Assembly (NCBI RefSeq): GCF_036785885.1
Contig: NC_092322.1
Coordinates: 14,344,466-14,408,465, forward strand
DNA from: Coffea arabica
Taxonomy: Eukaryota; Streptophyta; Magnoliopsida; Gentianales; Rubiaceae
Length of the DNA: 64,000 nt
Direction: 5' to 3'
Positions 11,382 through 23,540 of this stretch are shown piece after piece (the first letter of the stretch is position 1; the number at the start of each line of letters is the position of its first letter). Below the pieces are notes generated by a model. It was not told where the DNA came from and did no database searches. It saw nothing but the letters and a program-made list of their open reading frames with translations. Both the position numbers and the translations under genes were made by a program.

Positions 11382-11604
11382 GTTAACCTACGAGAATCTT
11401 TGATGTTTCCTAACTGAAATTTTGACCACTGAATAAATGGAAAAAATGGTTGTTGTACCTAATTAAAACCTGAAAACAATATGAACCAATTTTGAATTTA
11501 CTAATAACCAGTCAAATAAGAAAAGAAGGCAACATGTAGGTAGAGGATAAGTACACAAAAAAAAAAAAAAAAAATTGGGCTCACTATAAAACTTTGACAT
11601 TATC

Positions 11605-13109
11605 TGGCAGGTTGTCGATGCCTGTGTAATAATAAAAATAAGCCTTATTGCCAATTAAAGTAACCAAAATCCGATTCCAAGTACTGGAGCAAGAACTCTA
11701 GGTGTGCAATGGGTTGCTTGATTCACTATGTTCCCGAAGAGTTTACTTAATCCGATATACCCGAATGGAATGACTTTTTCACAAATAATTATTAATTTGT
11801 AAACAGGGCAAGTAGGGTCGTATCTTCAGGGACTGAGGATATTTGTCTCTTTTGAAATTCAAAGTAGCACGGGGGACGTTTTTGTATAAAGGATGACAAT
11901 TAAAGCAATTCAACTAAAAATAAAATAACCAACTAAAAATTAAATGACAATTCACTAAAATCAGAATAATAATAATTAAAGGTCTAGCCAAAAAATAACT
12001 TCAGCAATGGTTCACCTAATTGATCATCGATGCACAAGCAATTCCAATTATTTATTAATAAATAGGTTAAACTGTCAAACAAGCAATGACAGTCAACCCC
12101 TCCTTACGGTGTCAGTGATTAAGGTACGCCCGTTAATCATTGTTCTAATTGAGAAATAATCCTAGGTACGCCCGTAAGATTTAATTCCCCAATTTCTTTA
12201 CGTATTAGAGGAGCCTTATTCTAACCAAATAATGCATTACCAGGATTATTTTAAATTAGCCCGCATATTCTCCTGACACAAATCCAATCATGCCAGTTAT
12301 CACTATTTCAATGCAATTAAATAATTACAGATTTAATGCCTTAATTGACAATAGATTACCAAATTAACTAATTATCTGGAGCCAAGACAATCGATTAATT
12401 GGGCAACCATAAACATTGTAATAAAAGAATATGCGAATATCAATAAATAAAAGAAAAAGATAAAATTAAAACGATCTTACAATTTTCAGATGAATCAAGG
12501 TATCCGTTGTTCCTTGACTAGACAAAGAAATTTAGCTCGTTGTCGGTGAAAAAAACCCGCACAAAACTGGAGAGAAAGTGGCGGCCATTGTCCTTCGATT
12601 GAGAAAAGCTCACTCCGTTCAATTGATGAAAGAAAACGCAAAATACAGAAAGTGACTAAGCCCTCCAATTGCTACATGCGTAGGAGGAATCCACCAAAGA
12701 CCAAAAGGAAAAGTCAAAAGAAAGGCTAAGCTAAAAGTCCTGCCATACGAAGAAGGAAAGCTACTAAAGAAAAGTCGAAAACTAAGCTTCAAAGTAGTCT
12801 GCTCTATTTCTTCTCTAATTCTGCCCTGCTACTGTGCGGCGGCCAAGGAAAAGAAGACTCCGCCCTCCCCGGTTCAGCAGTTGCCAAAAAAAGGGAAAAA
12901 GTTTTCCTTTTTCAAAAATGCCCCTGGGGATAAGCACGGTTACTTGGATTCCTTGTCCGTCAAATTGACATTTATTATCATATTTTCATTCTACTTCCTG
13001 AAATAAATACAAAATATTAAAAATGAGTAGAATCTAACAATTAATTCACATCGGATCAGATAATAGAGAGAATTAATAATAAAATAAATGATAAAATTGC
13101 AACCTATCA
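11605..13109 (-). mobile_element. solo LTR of an Athila/Tat-like Ty3/gypsy element
   Basis: A 1505-bp LTR starting TGGCAGGTTGTCGATGCC and ending CCTATCA, flanked by the perfect 5-bp TSD TTATC (11600-11604 and 13110-13114). It is homologous along its length to the LTR at 38414-48466, where the polypurine tract shows the element reads on the minus strand. So this LTR also runs right to left, with its 3' end toward the SUVH gene. No internal domain or second LTR remains, which fits LTR-LTR recombination. Confidence 0.88.
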
Positions 13110-13552
13110 TTATCCCACCCGCAAATTGCTCATATATTAGCACAAGTATTAAAACTTTTACTAAAAAATAATGACTTTTTATACAACGTCACTATCAAAA
13201 TTTTCTATTACACTAGCATATAAAGATACACGCCACATGTAAATTGAATTTCAAATTTCAATAGAGATTATGTAGCATTCGTTTAAACATGTTGGTGTTA
13301 TCAAATTTTCACACTGATAATATATAAAAAACAGTTTTCAAATAAACAATTAACATGCCTTTAATCAATTTGTATATTGAACAAAGAATAATTAAAATTT
13401 TAAGTTTGCGAGAGATCAAAGGTTAAAATGTTGGCTCAAATGTACAACAATTGGCTCCTCTCAAATATATTGTCTCTAGATAAGATTGGAATTTTATATT
13501 GAAAATAATTTTAGCAGCTTGGAGGTACTCTTTCCTAGTTTCATGGTCGCAT

Positions 13553-14605
13553 CAATGTTTTAAAAACCGGACCGTTAATTGAACCGGTGAAGTGAAAGGG
13601 TCGAGGTTCAACCGGTCGGACCGGTTCAACCTCGGTTCAATGAATTTTTTTAAAAATAATTTATATAAATATATATGTACAAAATAAGACATGTAATGGA
13701 CTAATTTAATATTTTATATGATGAAAAGTTTACTATTTTTTAATAACTTGGATTTTTAAAAATAATTTTTTTAAATTATAAGTTAAAACAAATAAATTTC
13801 ATCTCAATTTCAATTATATCTAAATTCAACCCCAAAATATCACAATATTTTGAAATTATACAAAATTCATGTCTCTGAGAATTTAGATATTATGAATTTT
13901 AATTTTAATTTACGTTTTGGGATTTAGAGATTGCAATTTAAAAAAGAAAATTTGGAGTTCGAAGGAAATCAAGAAAATCGAAAATAGAAATGTAAACTTG
14001 ATAAGAAACAAAAAATAAGATAAAAGTGAGTGGTTGTGGCATTAAATAATTTGGGTTAAAAAAAATTCTTTTTTAACTTTTTTCAATTTAATGGACAAAA
14101 ACAAAATTAAAAGATGGAAGAAAACATCAATAAATTAAAAATAAAGAGGTTTGATTAAAAAGGGAGTGACAAAAGAAAAGAGGATAGAGAGAGAGAGAGA
14201 GAGAGTTGAAAATTAAAAAGAAAGAACCATGAGGGGATGAGATTTTGTAAGAAAAATGGAAAAAAGAAATATGAGTGTTTGTTTTATATAAATAAGTTAT
14301 CAAAAAAAACTAATAAGATGTGATGGTGCAACGGTTAATACATTGGTCTTTTATTACAAAGGTCTTGGGTTCAAATCTTGATTGCTACATTTTGCAAAAC
14401 TTAGAAAAAAAAAAAAAAAAAAAGAGGGAAAGCTAAAAACCGGAAAACCGCCGGTTCGATCCGGTTCGGCGGTTTTCACGGTTCAACCGGTCTTTGACCG
14501 GTTTTATAGCAAAGTCAACAATGTCATTGAACCGGACTGGTGCCATGGCCGGTTCGCGGTTCAACCGGTCGAACCGGCCGGTCCGGTCCGGTTTTCAAAA
14601 CATTG
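13553..14605. mobile_element. non-autonomous hAT-type element with CCGGTT-rich ends
   Basis: Terminal inverted repeats CAATGTTTTAAAAACCGGACC (left) and CAATGTTTTGAAAACCGGACC (right, reverse-complemented), with exact 8-bp TSD ggtcgcat at 13545-13552 and 14606-14613. GAACCGG/CCGGTTC motifs are piled up at both ends. The interior is AT-rich, includes a (GA)n run near 14187-14206 and a tRNA-like segment at 14318-14388, and encodes no transposase. An 8-bp TSD favours hAT. Confidence 0.85.
14318..14388 (+). other. tRNA-like segment (A and B box) inside the hAT element
   Basis: TGGTGCAACGG (14324-14334) resembles a pol III A box and GGGTTCAAATC (14367-14377) a B box, spaced as in tRNAs and tRNA-derived SINEs. 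I could not fold a full cloverleaf by eye, so this is tRNA-like or SINE-derived, not a called tRNA gene. Confidence 0.4.
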
Positions 14606-14613
14606 GGTCGCAT

Positions 14614-15387
14614 AAAACTTAATTGGTTAACCTGAATCTCCATTCACTGTTTTTTTTTTTTTTTTGTTGTTTTGGTAATTAAAATATGAAACAACATTTT
14701 GTTAGGTCAATGAAATTTGACAAAACAAATAAATTTCGCCAATCCATTAAAATCAGTTATATTGATCATCTCCTACATTTAACTCTTAAGATCTTCTGTG
14801 TGTGTGTGTATCCATGGACCAACGAGTATAGACAATCAATTAGATGGAAGTATATTTTTAAGATGACATAGCACTATATGAACATCATAATAAATAAAGT
14901 TAATTTTGGTAGCAAAATGAGTTAAAAATTATGTTTTGTGTAATTTGAATTTTCTTGTAATGCTTCCAAGATATTAGAAGACTTTTCAGAAAGTAGAATA
15001 ATTAAATTTTGGATTTTCTTTTCATTTCTAAAAGTCTCATTTTGCTTTATTCTTTATTGTGATATTCCTCTGTCTAAAATTAATTTTCATGGAAGCATTA
15101 TGAGTATTCAAAAAATCAAAGAAAGACTATATATAGGAGTGCGCATAAAAGTGTGCGCGCTTTCTGTGAGAAATATAGGATGGATAAATCGATATGGTTT
15201 CTATCTTGCAAAAACGAGGTGTGGCATCTCCAAACTAGACAAAAATGTTTCTTTTTCTTCTGCAATGTTGTAGGAATGATGCTTTTTTATTTTTAAGTAT
15301 GAAGTATAGTTAACCCAAATTAACAAGAGAACATGTTATACTAGTAATTAATCTGCTTTTTGAACATGCCCTTATAAAAGTTTTAAA
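14614..15387. other. AT-rich intergenic DNA, nothing recognised
   Basis: Contains a T-run at 14650-14665 and a (TG)n run near 14799-14809. No gene is supported. Confidence 0.4.
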
Positions 15388-15817
15388 GGTACATTACATA
15401 TAACCCCTTGTGGTCTCATACATCATAACATGAGCCCTCTAATATTTCAAAATATACAATTCATCCCCTATTGTTTCATGTAGAAGAAAATTTGACACAG
15501 CATAGCCTCTAAAACGTCATTAGTTGAATACCAGTATTGACCTTATTTAAACATCAAATTGAACAATGGCATAAGGACCATCCTATGGGTGGCTTATGTG
15601 AATAAATGAAAAAAGTACAAGGGAGTTGAACGGATATTATGATTCCACATATTGCATCTTTGGAGAGATTCCATCGCCATCATAACCAATGGTGCTTTCT
15701 GTCTATTTTCTACTTTACATGGAACCACGGAGGAATATATGGATTGGACATTTTGAAACCTTAAAGAGATTATGTGGCAATACGCAAAATTACAAGGGGA
15801 TTGTATGTAATTTAGCC
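15388..15817. mobile_element. MITE with long terminal inverted repeats
   Basis: The left end GGTACATTACATATAACCCC and the reverse-complemented right end GGCTAAATTACATACAATCC are imperfect inverted repeats that stay similar for roughly 100 bases (CCCTTGT, TTTCAAAAT, CCATGTAAAGTAGAAAA-like strings on both arms). The style matches Mutator-type MITEs, but I could not find a convincing 9-bp TSD. Confidence 0.6.
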
Positions 15818-17618
15818 AAAGAAATCACAGCAAAGGAATTGTTGTAAAATAATTAACAACTTTGAATTTGAATTAAGTGATTTTCCTAAGAAATGTAACT
15901 TGGAATCGAAAGTTGTATGCAAGCCTAGTGCGCCTCCAAAATCATTTGATTTTGGAGCTTTAGTTTGACAAGCAATGGAGGCAAATAGCAAATATTAAAT
16001 TGCACTTATAAAACAAGAATAAATTTAGTGTTTTCTACAATTCAGTTAATAAGAATTTTTGTGATTAACTATGATTAGTTTTTCCTAAACTTTTTCACAT
16101 TAATTCAATGGCTATATAGGAGATAATTTCTTTTCAACTAAGATAACCAGAAATGATTGAATCAGTCATCTACACCCTTCAACAAAGAGATTAAGACAAA
16201 CAACATGGACATATTAAAATTAAATTAAATTTTTACGATTTGTAGGGATTAGATTTTCAAAAATTACTTTTCTTAGTAACTTCATTCCCCTCTCATCCCA
16301 TACAATTTGGGTTCTATCACGTTATACCAATGGGGAAAGGCAAAACAATTTATGTAATCGGCTACTTTTCCATTCCTTCTAAGTCATTAATTTTTCAATT
16401 GAGTACTTGGCCTGTGTAGTTAGCTACATGTAAATGAATGTGTTGTGTACATGCTTGATGAGTTTCCACTACTATCAAATTGAAAAATGCATGCCTATGT
16501 ATCGAGCAAAAAGCAAAAAGAGAATACCTCAATTTTTATTGAGCTACTTGAAGCTTATATTCAAATCCAGTTCTGATTGAAAAGATGGTTTCCTTCGAAA
16601 ATGGCTTTCTTATGTTTCTTGCTGTGATTAATTAAGATACTTGCGAGCTCTGTGAAACAGAATGTTTTCCATCAAAATAACGAAATTTCTTCTCTAAAAT
16701 AAAATATATAGCATTTAAATTTTCTTTTTGGAAAAATAGAAAAAATATTTTGATATCTCAAAAATGTAAATAATTCCAGACAAAAATCAAAAGAAAGGGA
16801 TTTGAGCATTCGATTTTAGGATTTTGGGCCTTAGTATGTATATAGAAACAGTTCAAGAAATAAAATCTAAAAAATAATTAAAGTTTAGCTAACTTTTTCA
16901 GACTAGCATCAGATACGAACATGTCAATATGGCAATCGTCTTTCTTTCTGTTGATCACATCTACCTTTCATCTTACAAAAAATTAATGGTTTTACAAATA
17001 TTGGACAAAAATTTCTATACACAAACCAGCTCTATCACAAAACATAATTTGTTCCAATAAAAATGCTTATAAAAGACAAAGGCAAGAAACAACAACAATG
17101 TAAATTTACCAAACCACAAGGTGGAAGTCAGGAGCAAGCTTGAGATTTTTTTTTTTTTTTTTTTTTTAAAGGTGAAAGAATCCTATATGAATAAGAATTT
17201 GAAACTATTTGTACGGGGTTGAAGCTTCAACAAAACCTATATGAAACTAAATGAATCGATTGAACATTTGGATTTTCCAAAGCTTGACTATAGTTGAAGA
17301 AAATTAAGAGATGCTCATAAAATTCTTTTAACAAGGAATTACCCGTGAGAAACAAAAACTAATTTATGCCTGAAAACAACTGTTAACACTTATCTTGAAA
17401 TCAATTTTCCTACCCATAAAAGATTTGGCTCTCTTATATAAAGGAACTAATATTGCAAAATCAAATGTGTTTCAAATGTATGATGAAGGAATAGCGATAA
17501 AGATACATGATTTAGTTTACAATTTTGACACATAAACTACTAAAAGAATGAAGAAAGAAAATCTTTAAAATAAAGAATACCTCATTAGGGAAAATGTTTG
17601 TTTTATTTAACTTCAATA
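15818..17618. other. AT-rich intergenic DNA
   Basis: No gene or clear element. A long T-run lies at 17149-17168. Confidence 0.4.
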
Positions 17619-17636
17619 TACAAGCCTCATTCTATT
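17619..17636. repeat. target-site duplication, 3' side of CPI1 retrogene
   Basis: The 18-mer tacaagcctcattctatt is identical to 18784-18801. It abuts a T-run (to 17644), which is the poly(A) tail of the minus-strand retrocopy. Confidence 0.9.
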
Positions 17637-17644
17637 TTTTTTTT
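17637..17644 (-). other. poly(A) tail remnant of the CPI1 retrocopy
   Basis: A run of T on the plus strand, read as A on the minus strand, sits exactly between the 3' target-site duplication and the presumed 3' UTR (17645-17854). Confidence 0.8.
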
Positions 17645-17854
17645 CACCGGGAAAAATGCATAAAGGTAAAATATGAACAAAGCAAGATACCGTACATTGT
17701 GCATCTCATCGGCAACTTGTTGAACTAAGGATACAAGAAAAACATGATACAACCAGTGTTGCATCAAAGAAAACAGAAATGCATGCATGACTGCTCCCAC
17801 TGTAGTTAGAGATCATTCTTACAAATGCTCTTCCCTGAAGAATTTTCCTTGGCT

Positions 17855-18691
17855 TCAGAATTGTTGGGTATGTTCGGCAAACCATGGTAATCCTGATTGA
17901 GGACACTGTTTTGAATCAGGAATAGGAACAATAGGTCCAAGGAAAATGCGCCACAAGTCTAGTAAAATTGTAACAAGCATTGCAGCCCCCAAGGCATCAA
18001 TGGCCACTCTGGGTAGGTCCCACGGATCGCCGGGTTTTTCATCAACCCTCAGAAACATTGGGAAGCTGACAATGAAATAAATTGCATAAAACAAGCTGCC
18101 AACTTTGTACATGGATGCTCGGTCCACAAACGTATAATAGGGAAAATTTGCAATAGCCACTGTCTCCAGATATGCAATGACATAAGCAAGAGCCAGAATC
18201 CAGCCAGCCTTAAAAGCCCATTGAATTGTCTCAGGCAACGCAGCAATTGCATGTTGTAGTCTACGAAGAGTAATGTTTGAAACAACATGGTAAAACAAGA
18301 AGCAGACGTGAGCAAGAAGGAAAGTTGTGTGAGGTACATCATTCATCCTCCATGATGGAAAGGTATACGATGCGCCCAAAACTTTGAAAAAGTAGTGAGT
18401 CCAAAAGTAATTTCCAACATAACTGAAAATCATTATCCAGAGATTAGCCTTTACCCAATAGCGATTGCTCCAAGAAACATTTCTATCAGCCTTTCCAACA
18501 AATAGAAGTGGTACTACGAACGTAGGAACTGCCGAAACAAGACCAATAAGCAGATACTCCCATTCTGTGAATGTCTCATATAACTTGTAAGGAACAACAA
18601 TGCCAAGGCAAAGGGTCAACCAGAAAGGTGTATATAGAAGAAAGAATATTTCGCCCCATCGCTTACTTGGATTTTGAGCTAACCACATCAT
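17855..18691 (-). CDS. CPI1: cycloeucalenol cycloisomerase, intact retrogene
   Basis: 278 residues, about the usual length for plant CPI1. This ER membrane enzyme opens the 9,19-cyclopropane ring of cycloeucalenol to give obtusifoliol in phytosterol synthesis. The whole protein matches the family as I know it: N-terminal NPSKRWGEIFFLLYTPFWL, the hydrophilic VGKADRNVSWSNRYWVKANLW, GNYFWTHYFFKVLGASYTFP, and a C-terminal LGAAMLVTILLDLWRIFLGP; several hydrophobic segments alternate along it. CPI1 genes normally have introns, but this copy has none, carries a poly(A) remnant, and is bounded by an 18-bp TSD. It is therefore an mRNA-derived retrocopy. There is no frameshift or stop, and about 92 bases of 5' UTR are retained. 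The start ATGATG follows an in-frame TAG, so the parental N-terminus may have been a few residues different. Whether it is expressed is unknown; the promoter must be acquired locally. Confidence 0.93.
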   Translation of the reverse strand: MMWLAQNPSKRWGEIFFLLYTPFWLTLCLGIVVPYKLYETFTEWEYLLIGLVSAVPTFVVPLLFVGKADRNVSWSNRYWVKANLWIMIFSYVGNYFWTHYFFKVLGASYTFPSWRMNDVPHTTFLLAHVCFLFYHVVSNITLRRLQHAIAALPETIQWAFKAGWILALAYVIAYLETVAIANFPYYTFVDRASMYKVGSLFYAIYFIVSFPMFLRVDEKPGDPWDLPRVAIDALGAAMLVTILLDLWRIFLGPIVPIPDSKQCPQSGLPWFAEHTQQF

Positions 18692-18783
18692 ACAAGATCT
18701 ATTAAACTATATTTTCGCCTTCAAAATCCACCTCAAAGGACTTTTGCAAGTACTGATCTGTTCAAAAAATGACTGAAGAGTGT

Positions 18784-18801
18784 TACAAGCCTCATTCTAT
18801 T
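18784..18801. repeat. target-site duplication, 5' side of CPI1 retrogene
   Basis: Identical 18-mer to 17619-17636. Its length fits LINE-type target-primed integration. Confidence 0.9.
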
Positions 18802-19882
18802 CGATAATATAATAGGACTTTTTTGTTGAAAAAATACATGTATTACAAAAGTATTCATTATTAAGTTACCATCTTAGCAAAAATCACTACCTATTCTCGA
18901 ACACTAACGTCTTTTCTATGTATGATTACAAAATATGAAAAATTAATACTATCTGACGTGACCATAAAATGCCAGCTCTGCAAAGTTATTCACGATGCCA
19001 TATATGGAAAAGACATAAAAATTGAGGCTATATGACAAATTATTAGTGACTAAAATCTTGAGTTATGACAAGGATCCTCATCTATTTCTTATATGTATAG
19101 ACATTCATATTTCGTGTTCTAAATTTAAAAAGCTTTTGACTATATGTGCATATTTTTGCATCATTTAAAAATCTACTTGGTACAATAAAAATGTTAACAA
19201 CTTCTCAAGAGAGGAATTGAATAACCTATTTTGCATGATTCAATTTTATCCTTCGTTTGAATATTTATGTGTATAATTTAATGAGTAAATCCTTCCTACA
19301 TTGAGAATATATATACTATCACCATTTGATTCATGACATGTGTACAAAAGTTGAATTTCAAATTTAAATTTTGTATAGTTGTTATTCATCCAACGCTGAT
19401 AGTGTATCCAATGTTAGTATAGGGAAGATTAATCATAATTTAATTATGTCTTTCAACATAGTACATTAAACTTACAAAGAATCATATTCACAACAAGCTA
19501 TAGAGTATGCCTAACAAACATTTATTTTCACATCAATAATGATAAGGAATCATGTTCCAAGATAACATAAAACTTGGTAATGCGATGAAATACCTAAATA
19601 CAAAGAAAAAAATTATAATTATTGCATCCTTGAACTGATACAACTAATAAACTAACAAGGAACTAAGTTACTAACAAGAAACTAAGTTTCTATTGTCGGC
19701 TACTATAAATTTAGTAAAAAAGTTACTTAATCAAAATCACCAAAAGAAATTGTCCAGCATATTCTAAATTTTTTGACTTTTTGCCTGCTACAAAATCTAA
19801 AATCTAAGTCCAAAAGAAAATGAAAACATAAAAAAAAAACCCTTCAGAAGAAGAAAAAAAAGTTGATTAAGCTATATTATGT
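18802..19882. other. AT-rich intergenic DNA upstream of the CPI1 retrogene
   Basis: Nothing coding. Any promoter now driving the retrogene would lie here; I see no decisive TATA box. Confidence 0.35.
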
Positions 19883-20599
19883 TACTTTTTTATGCCATAC
19901 ATTAAATTGGGATTACATATATCCCACTTAATTATTATGGTCTTAGCTAGGCACATATTGAAGTTCCATTGAACCTCCTCAATCCACTTTTGCTAATGGT
20001 CGGTTTTTCCTAAAGTCAATTAGATTCATAAATAACAAAAAACAATACATTATACATTGAATGTGATTGAATAAATTATGCAAGCACAATTAATGGATAA
20101 AATCTAATTTTAAGAAAAAGAATGTGCGTATCACTAAATCTACAACAGACTCAATTATAATCTATAAAAGGTTCAAAATGCCATTAAAAGATTTTAATTC
20201 TTGAAATGAAATTATGTTTATGGCCTCTTATTATTTCTCTAATTATTGCACTCACTGATATCATTTTCTCCAAAATCCATATATCTTATATTAACTAAAT
20301 ATGATAGAAAGAAAAAGAAAAGTCTATGGTATACAATATTTTTTGGATATATGAAAACTTTTAGAAAGAAATTGCCACAATGTGCAAAGTCATTAATAGT
20401 CAACTACTTATTGATTTTGTTATATATCAGCACAAAATCAAGAATACAAAATTATCTTGTGCCATGAAATCCCCAATTTTCTCAAAAAGAGAAGCTTGCC
20501 TTAATTTTGTAACTACAGATGCTACCTAATAAAACAAAGGATTAATACTTATTCTGGAAATTTTGGTATCCAGCTATTTGTACGAAGCCCCAGAGGTCC
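19883..20599 (+). repeat. 717-bp direct repeat, copy R1
   Basis: Matches 22823-23539 at a constant offset of 2940 with no indel and about half a dozen substitutions by eye. No coding content beyond chance frames. Confidence 0.93.
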
Positions 20600-22381
20600 T
20601 TTTTTTTTTTTTTGGACATCGTCACTTTATCTATACTATCCAACTCTAATCTAATTTAAGGGGATACCCAATTGAGTCTACGAGAAACCGATGAAAACTG
20701 AATCACAATCAAATCAGACGGATGCACTATGCACCCGTGAGTCTCTCTCCCATTGGATGCCTCTTTTCTCCTTCTTTTTCCTTGGTCTATCCAAACTAGC
20801 CCCTTATAAAGTCTACCGCAGCCTCACCCTTTGTTAACCAAAACCCTTATTCTCCCATGTCCTCTTCAGGAAAATAAAAACAAAGGACCAAAATAAAAAG
20901 ATGGACTTCTTCATTTCTCATCTTTATAGACTTAGTTTTCCCTGGTCATACTTTTGTCTTATATCTCAAAATCCCTTTAAACTTTCACTAAACTCCTTCT
21001 AATCTTCCCAAACCCTCATAGTAACCGGATCAAACCCTGCCTTACATTTCCTTTCGCTTATCATCATTGTAAATTCTTGGATTAAGCTAATTTTCCTTTG
21101 ATATATAAGTACATCTTTATCTTTATGATGTAGTAGCACATAGTGCTTGCACATAAATCAAGTGAGCCCTAGGTGAGCCTTTTTGCATGTATCTGACCAG
21201 CCAGCTGATATAGGAAAGACAACCAAAAATTCTAATTGGTGAAGGACAAGAATTGAGTAAGGATAGATTGGATTGATTTGAAGTCCGAAGTTCTGATTGG
21301 ATTAGACCAATGAACTCCTTTCCCACATCTCACCCCCTTCACAAAATTTGATTAACTTGTACTTCTTCTTCATTTTTGTTAGAATTAGTTTTTTTTTTTT
21401 GGTGTTTTTTTGCTTGTGATATGTTTTTTCTAAAAACATCTTTGGACATGGTGTTCTTTTGGGGTATTTTTAAGTTTTAAGGTAGTTCTCTAAGTACTTT
21501 TGCTGCCCCCTTCCCAGCCAATTCACCCTATTGCGCTAGGCCCATTGCCTTCTTTTTTCTCTTACTACACCAAATTTAGTGATGATAAAGGAGAGGAGAA
21601 GGTTCATGACCGGTGATAAGGAATGCAAGGTAGGAGGAAAGGGCTGCGGGGAAGGATACGGGAGTTCCACTAACCATTTTATCTTTTCATATCTATGTTA
21701 GCTAGAGTCATTTATAGGAGTGACACCAACATGACTGCTCTAGTGCAAAATGAAGAGTTAGACATGAGAACAGCATAACAAATGAGAAGAGTCCAGATAA
21801 CACAGCTTCAAATTTTAAACTGTAAAGAGGAATTTTGAAACGTCATATGTACATATTCAAATTATAAGAGTTTCGTTATAATTTCTCCTTTTGTTATGGG
21901 TGACGTAGTAATGAAAGGTTGAAAATAATTTTAAAAACCTATTAAAATTTCAAACCAAACTTAAGCACTATGTATACTCGATCAGGCTCACATAGTACAC
22001 AGACACTACGTAGTCATAACTATACACCAACAACAAAGACTTGTACACTCCCTCAAAGTGTACCATAGCACAGCGCAAAAGTACCCCAAATCCAAACCAC
22101 AATGTATTGCCATGTGATACCCTTAGTTGAATGATAACATGTCCTAAACTTGAAACCTAATGACCCACTTCCATCCTACAAATTCTTTCCAAACCTCGAT
22201 AGTTGCATTATCTGATGCATGGAATAACAAGAAATAGAATTATTTCAAATTGCCCAACTCAACTGGTGGAGATATTAGTTAAGTGACCATAAAGTCCCAG
22301 ATCCAATTCTTAAGTTCTCCCTTCTCCCCTCGCAGTTGAAAATCTTGGAATCTCACTTAAAAAATAAATAGTAAGTAGAAT
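20600..22381. other. intergenic DNA between the R1 and R2 repeats
   Basis: More CT-rich and less AT-biased than its surroundings around 20700-21700, with a TATA-like ccttataaag near 20803, but I find no open gene on either strand. A SINE-like string near 22255-22340 is too weak to call. Confidence 0.3.
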
Positions 22382-22384
22382 TAA

Positions 22385-22664
22385 GGGCTTATTTAATAAT
22401 CCAATTCAACATTTAAATTTAATGGATTGGATCTTAATATATTCAGATGTTTTTGATAATAAAAAATTAAACATCTGAATTAATTAAGTAGCACTGAATT
22501 TTCTAGGCAAAACTTACTCTAAAAAATAAGTAATAAACTATTCACTTATCATTTAATATGGTATACATTCAAATATGCTAGATTTAGTACTTAACAATTC
22601 AATAACTTAATAAAAACAAATTTTAGTTTTTAATTTTCAGATTTCAGTTTTATCAAACGCACCC
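22385..22664. mobile_element. Tourist-like MITE (PIF/Harbinger), TSD TAA
   Basis: 280 bp beginning GGGCTTATTTAATAATCC and, reverse-complemented from the right, GGGTGCGTTTGATAAAACTG, with 3-bp TSD TAA at 22382-22384 and 22665-22667. The right terminus resembles that of the larger Harbinger element at 51799-52748 (GTTTGATAA, then ACTGAA/CTGAA). Confidence 0.75.
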
Positions 22665-22808
22665 TAAGTACTTGAATGTCAAAATTAGTTTGTACATAAT
22701 ATTTGATTATTTAGTGTGAAAGAAACCTTAAACAAAAATGACGTCTCACCTACATCACGAAATAGATATCTATTAATAGAATATGTAATACATCTCATCT
22801 TGATTTAA
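22635..22808 (+). repeat. 174-bp direct repeat A, left copy
   Basis: Matches 23541-23714 at a constant offset of 906. It starts inside the Tourist MITE and continues into its flank. Confidence 0.9.
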
Positions 22809-22822
22809 TAAAAATGATGTAA

Positions 22823-23539
22823 TACTTTTTTATGCCATACATTAAATTGGGATTACATATATCCCACTTAATTATTATGGTCTTAGCTAGGCACATATTG
22901 AAGTTCCATTGAACCTCCTCAATCCACTTTTGCTAATGGTCGGTTTTTCCTAAAGTCAATTAGATTCATAAATAACAAAAAACAATACATTATACATTGA
23001 ATGTGATTGAATAAATTATGCAAGCACAATTAATGGATAAAATCTAATTTTAAGAAAAAGAATGTGCGTATCACTAAATCTACAACAGACTCAATTATAA
23101 TCTATAAAAGGTTCAAAATGCCATTAAAAGATTTTAATTCTTGAAATGAAATTATGTTTATGGCCTCTTATTATTTCTCTAATTATTGCACTCACCGATA
23201 TCATTTTCTCCAAAATCCATATATCTTATATTAACTAAATATGATAGAAAGAAAAAGAAAAGTCTATGGTATAAAATATTTTTTGGATATATGAAAAATT
23301 TTAGAAAGAAATTGCCACAATGTGCAAAGTCATTAATAGTCAACTACTTATTGATTTTGTTATATATCAGCACAAAATCAAGAATACAAAATTATCTTGT
23401 GCCATGAAATCTCCAATTTTCTCAAAAAGAGAAGCTTGCCTTAATTTTGTAACTACAGATGCTACCTAATAAAACAAAGGATTAATACTTATTCTGGAAA
23501 TTTTGGTATCCAACTATTTGTACCAAGCCCCAGAGGTCC
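22823..23539 (+). repeat. 717-bp direct repeat, copy R2
   Basis: Second copy of 19883-20599, nearly identical. It is bracketed by the 174-bp repeats at 22635-22808 and 23541-23714, so it looks inserted. Confidence 0.93.
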
Positions 23540-23540
23540 C

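Noticed and set aside
21123..21326. 67-codon frame in a less AT-rich patch, considered as a gene or microRNA precursor
   Set aside because: No domain, no known mature miRNA sequence recognised, no convincing long hairpin by eye.
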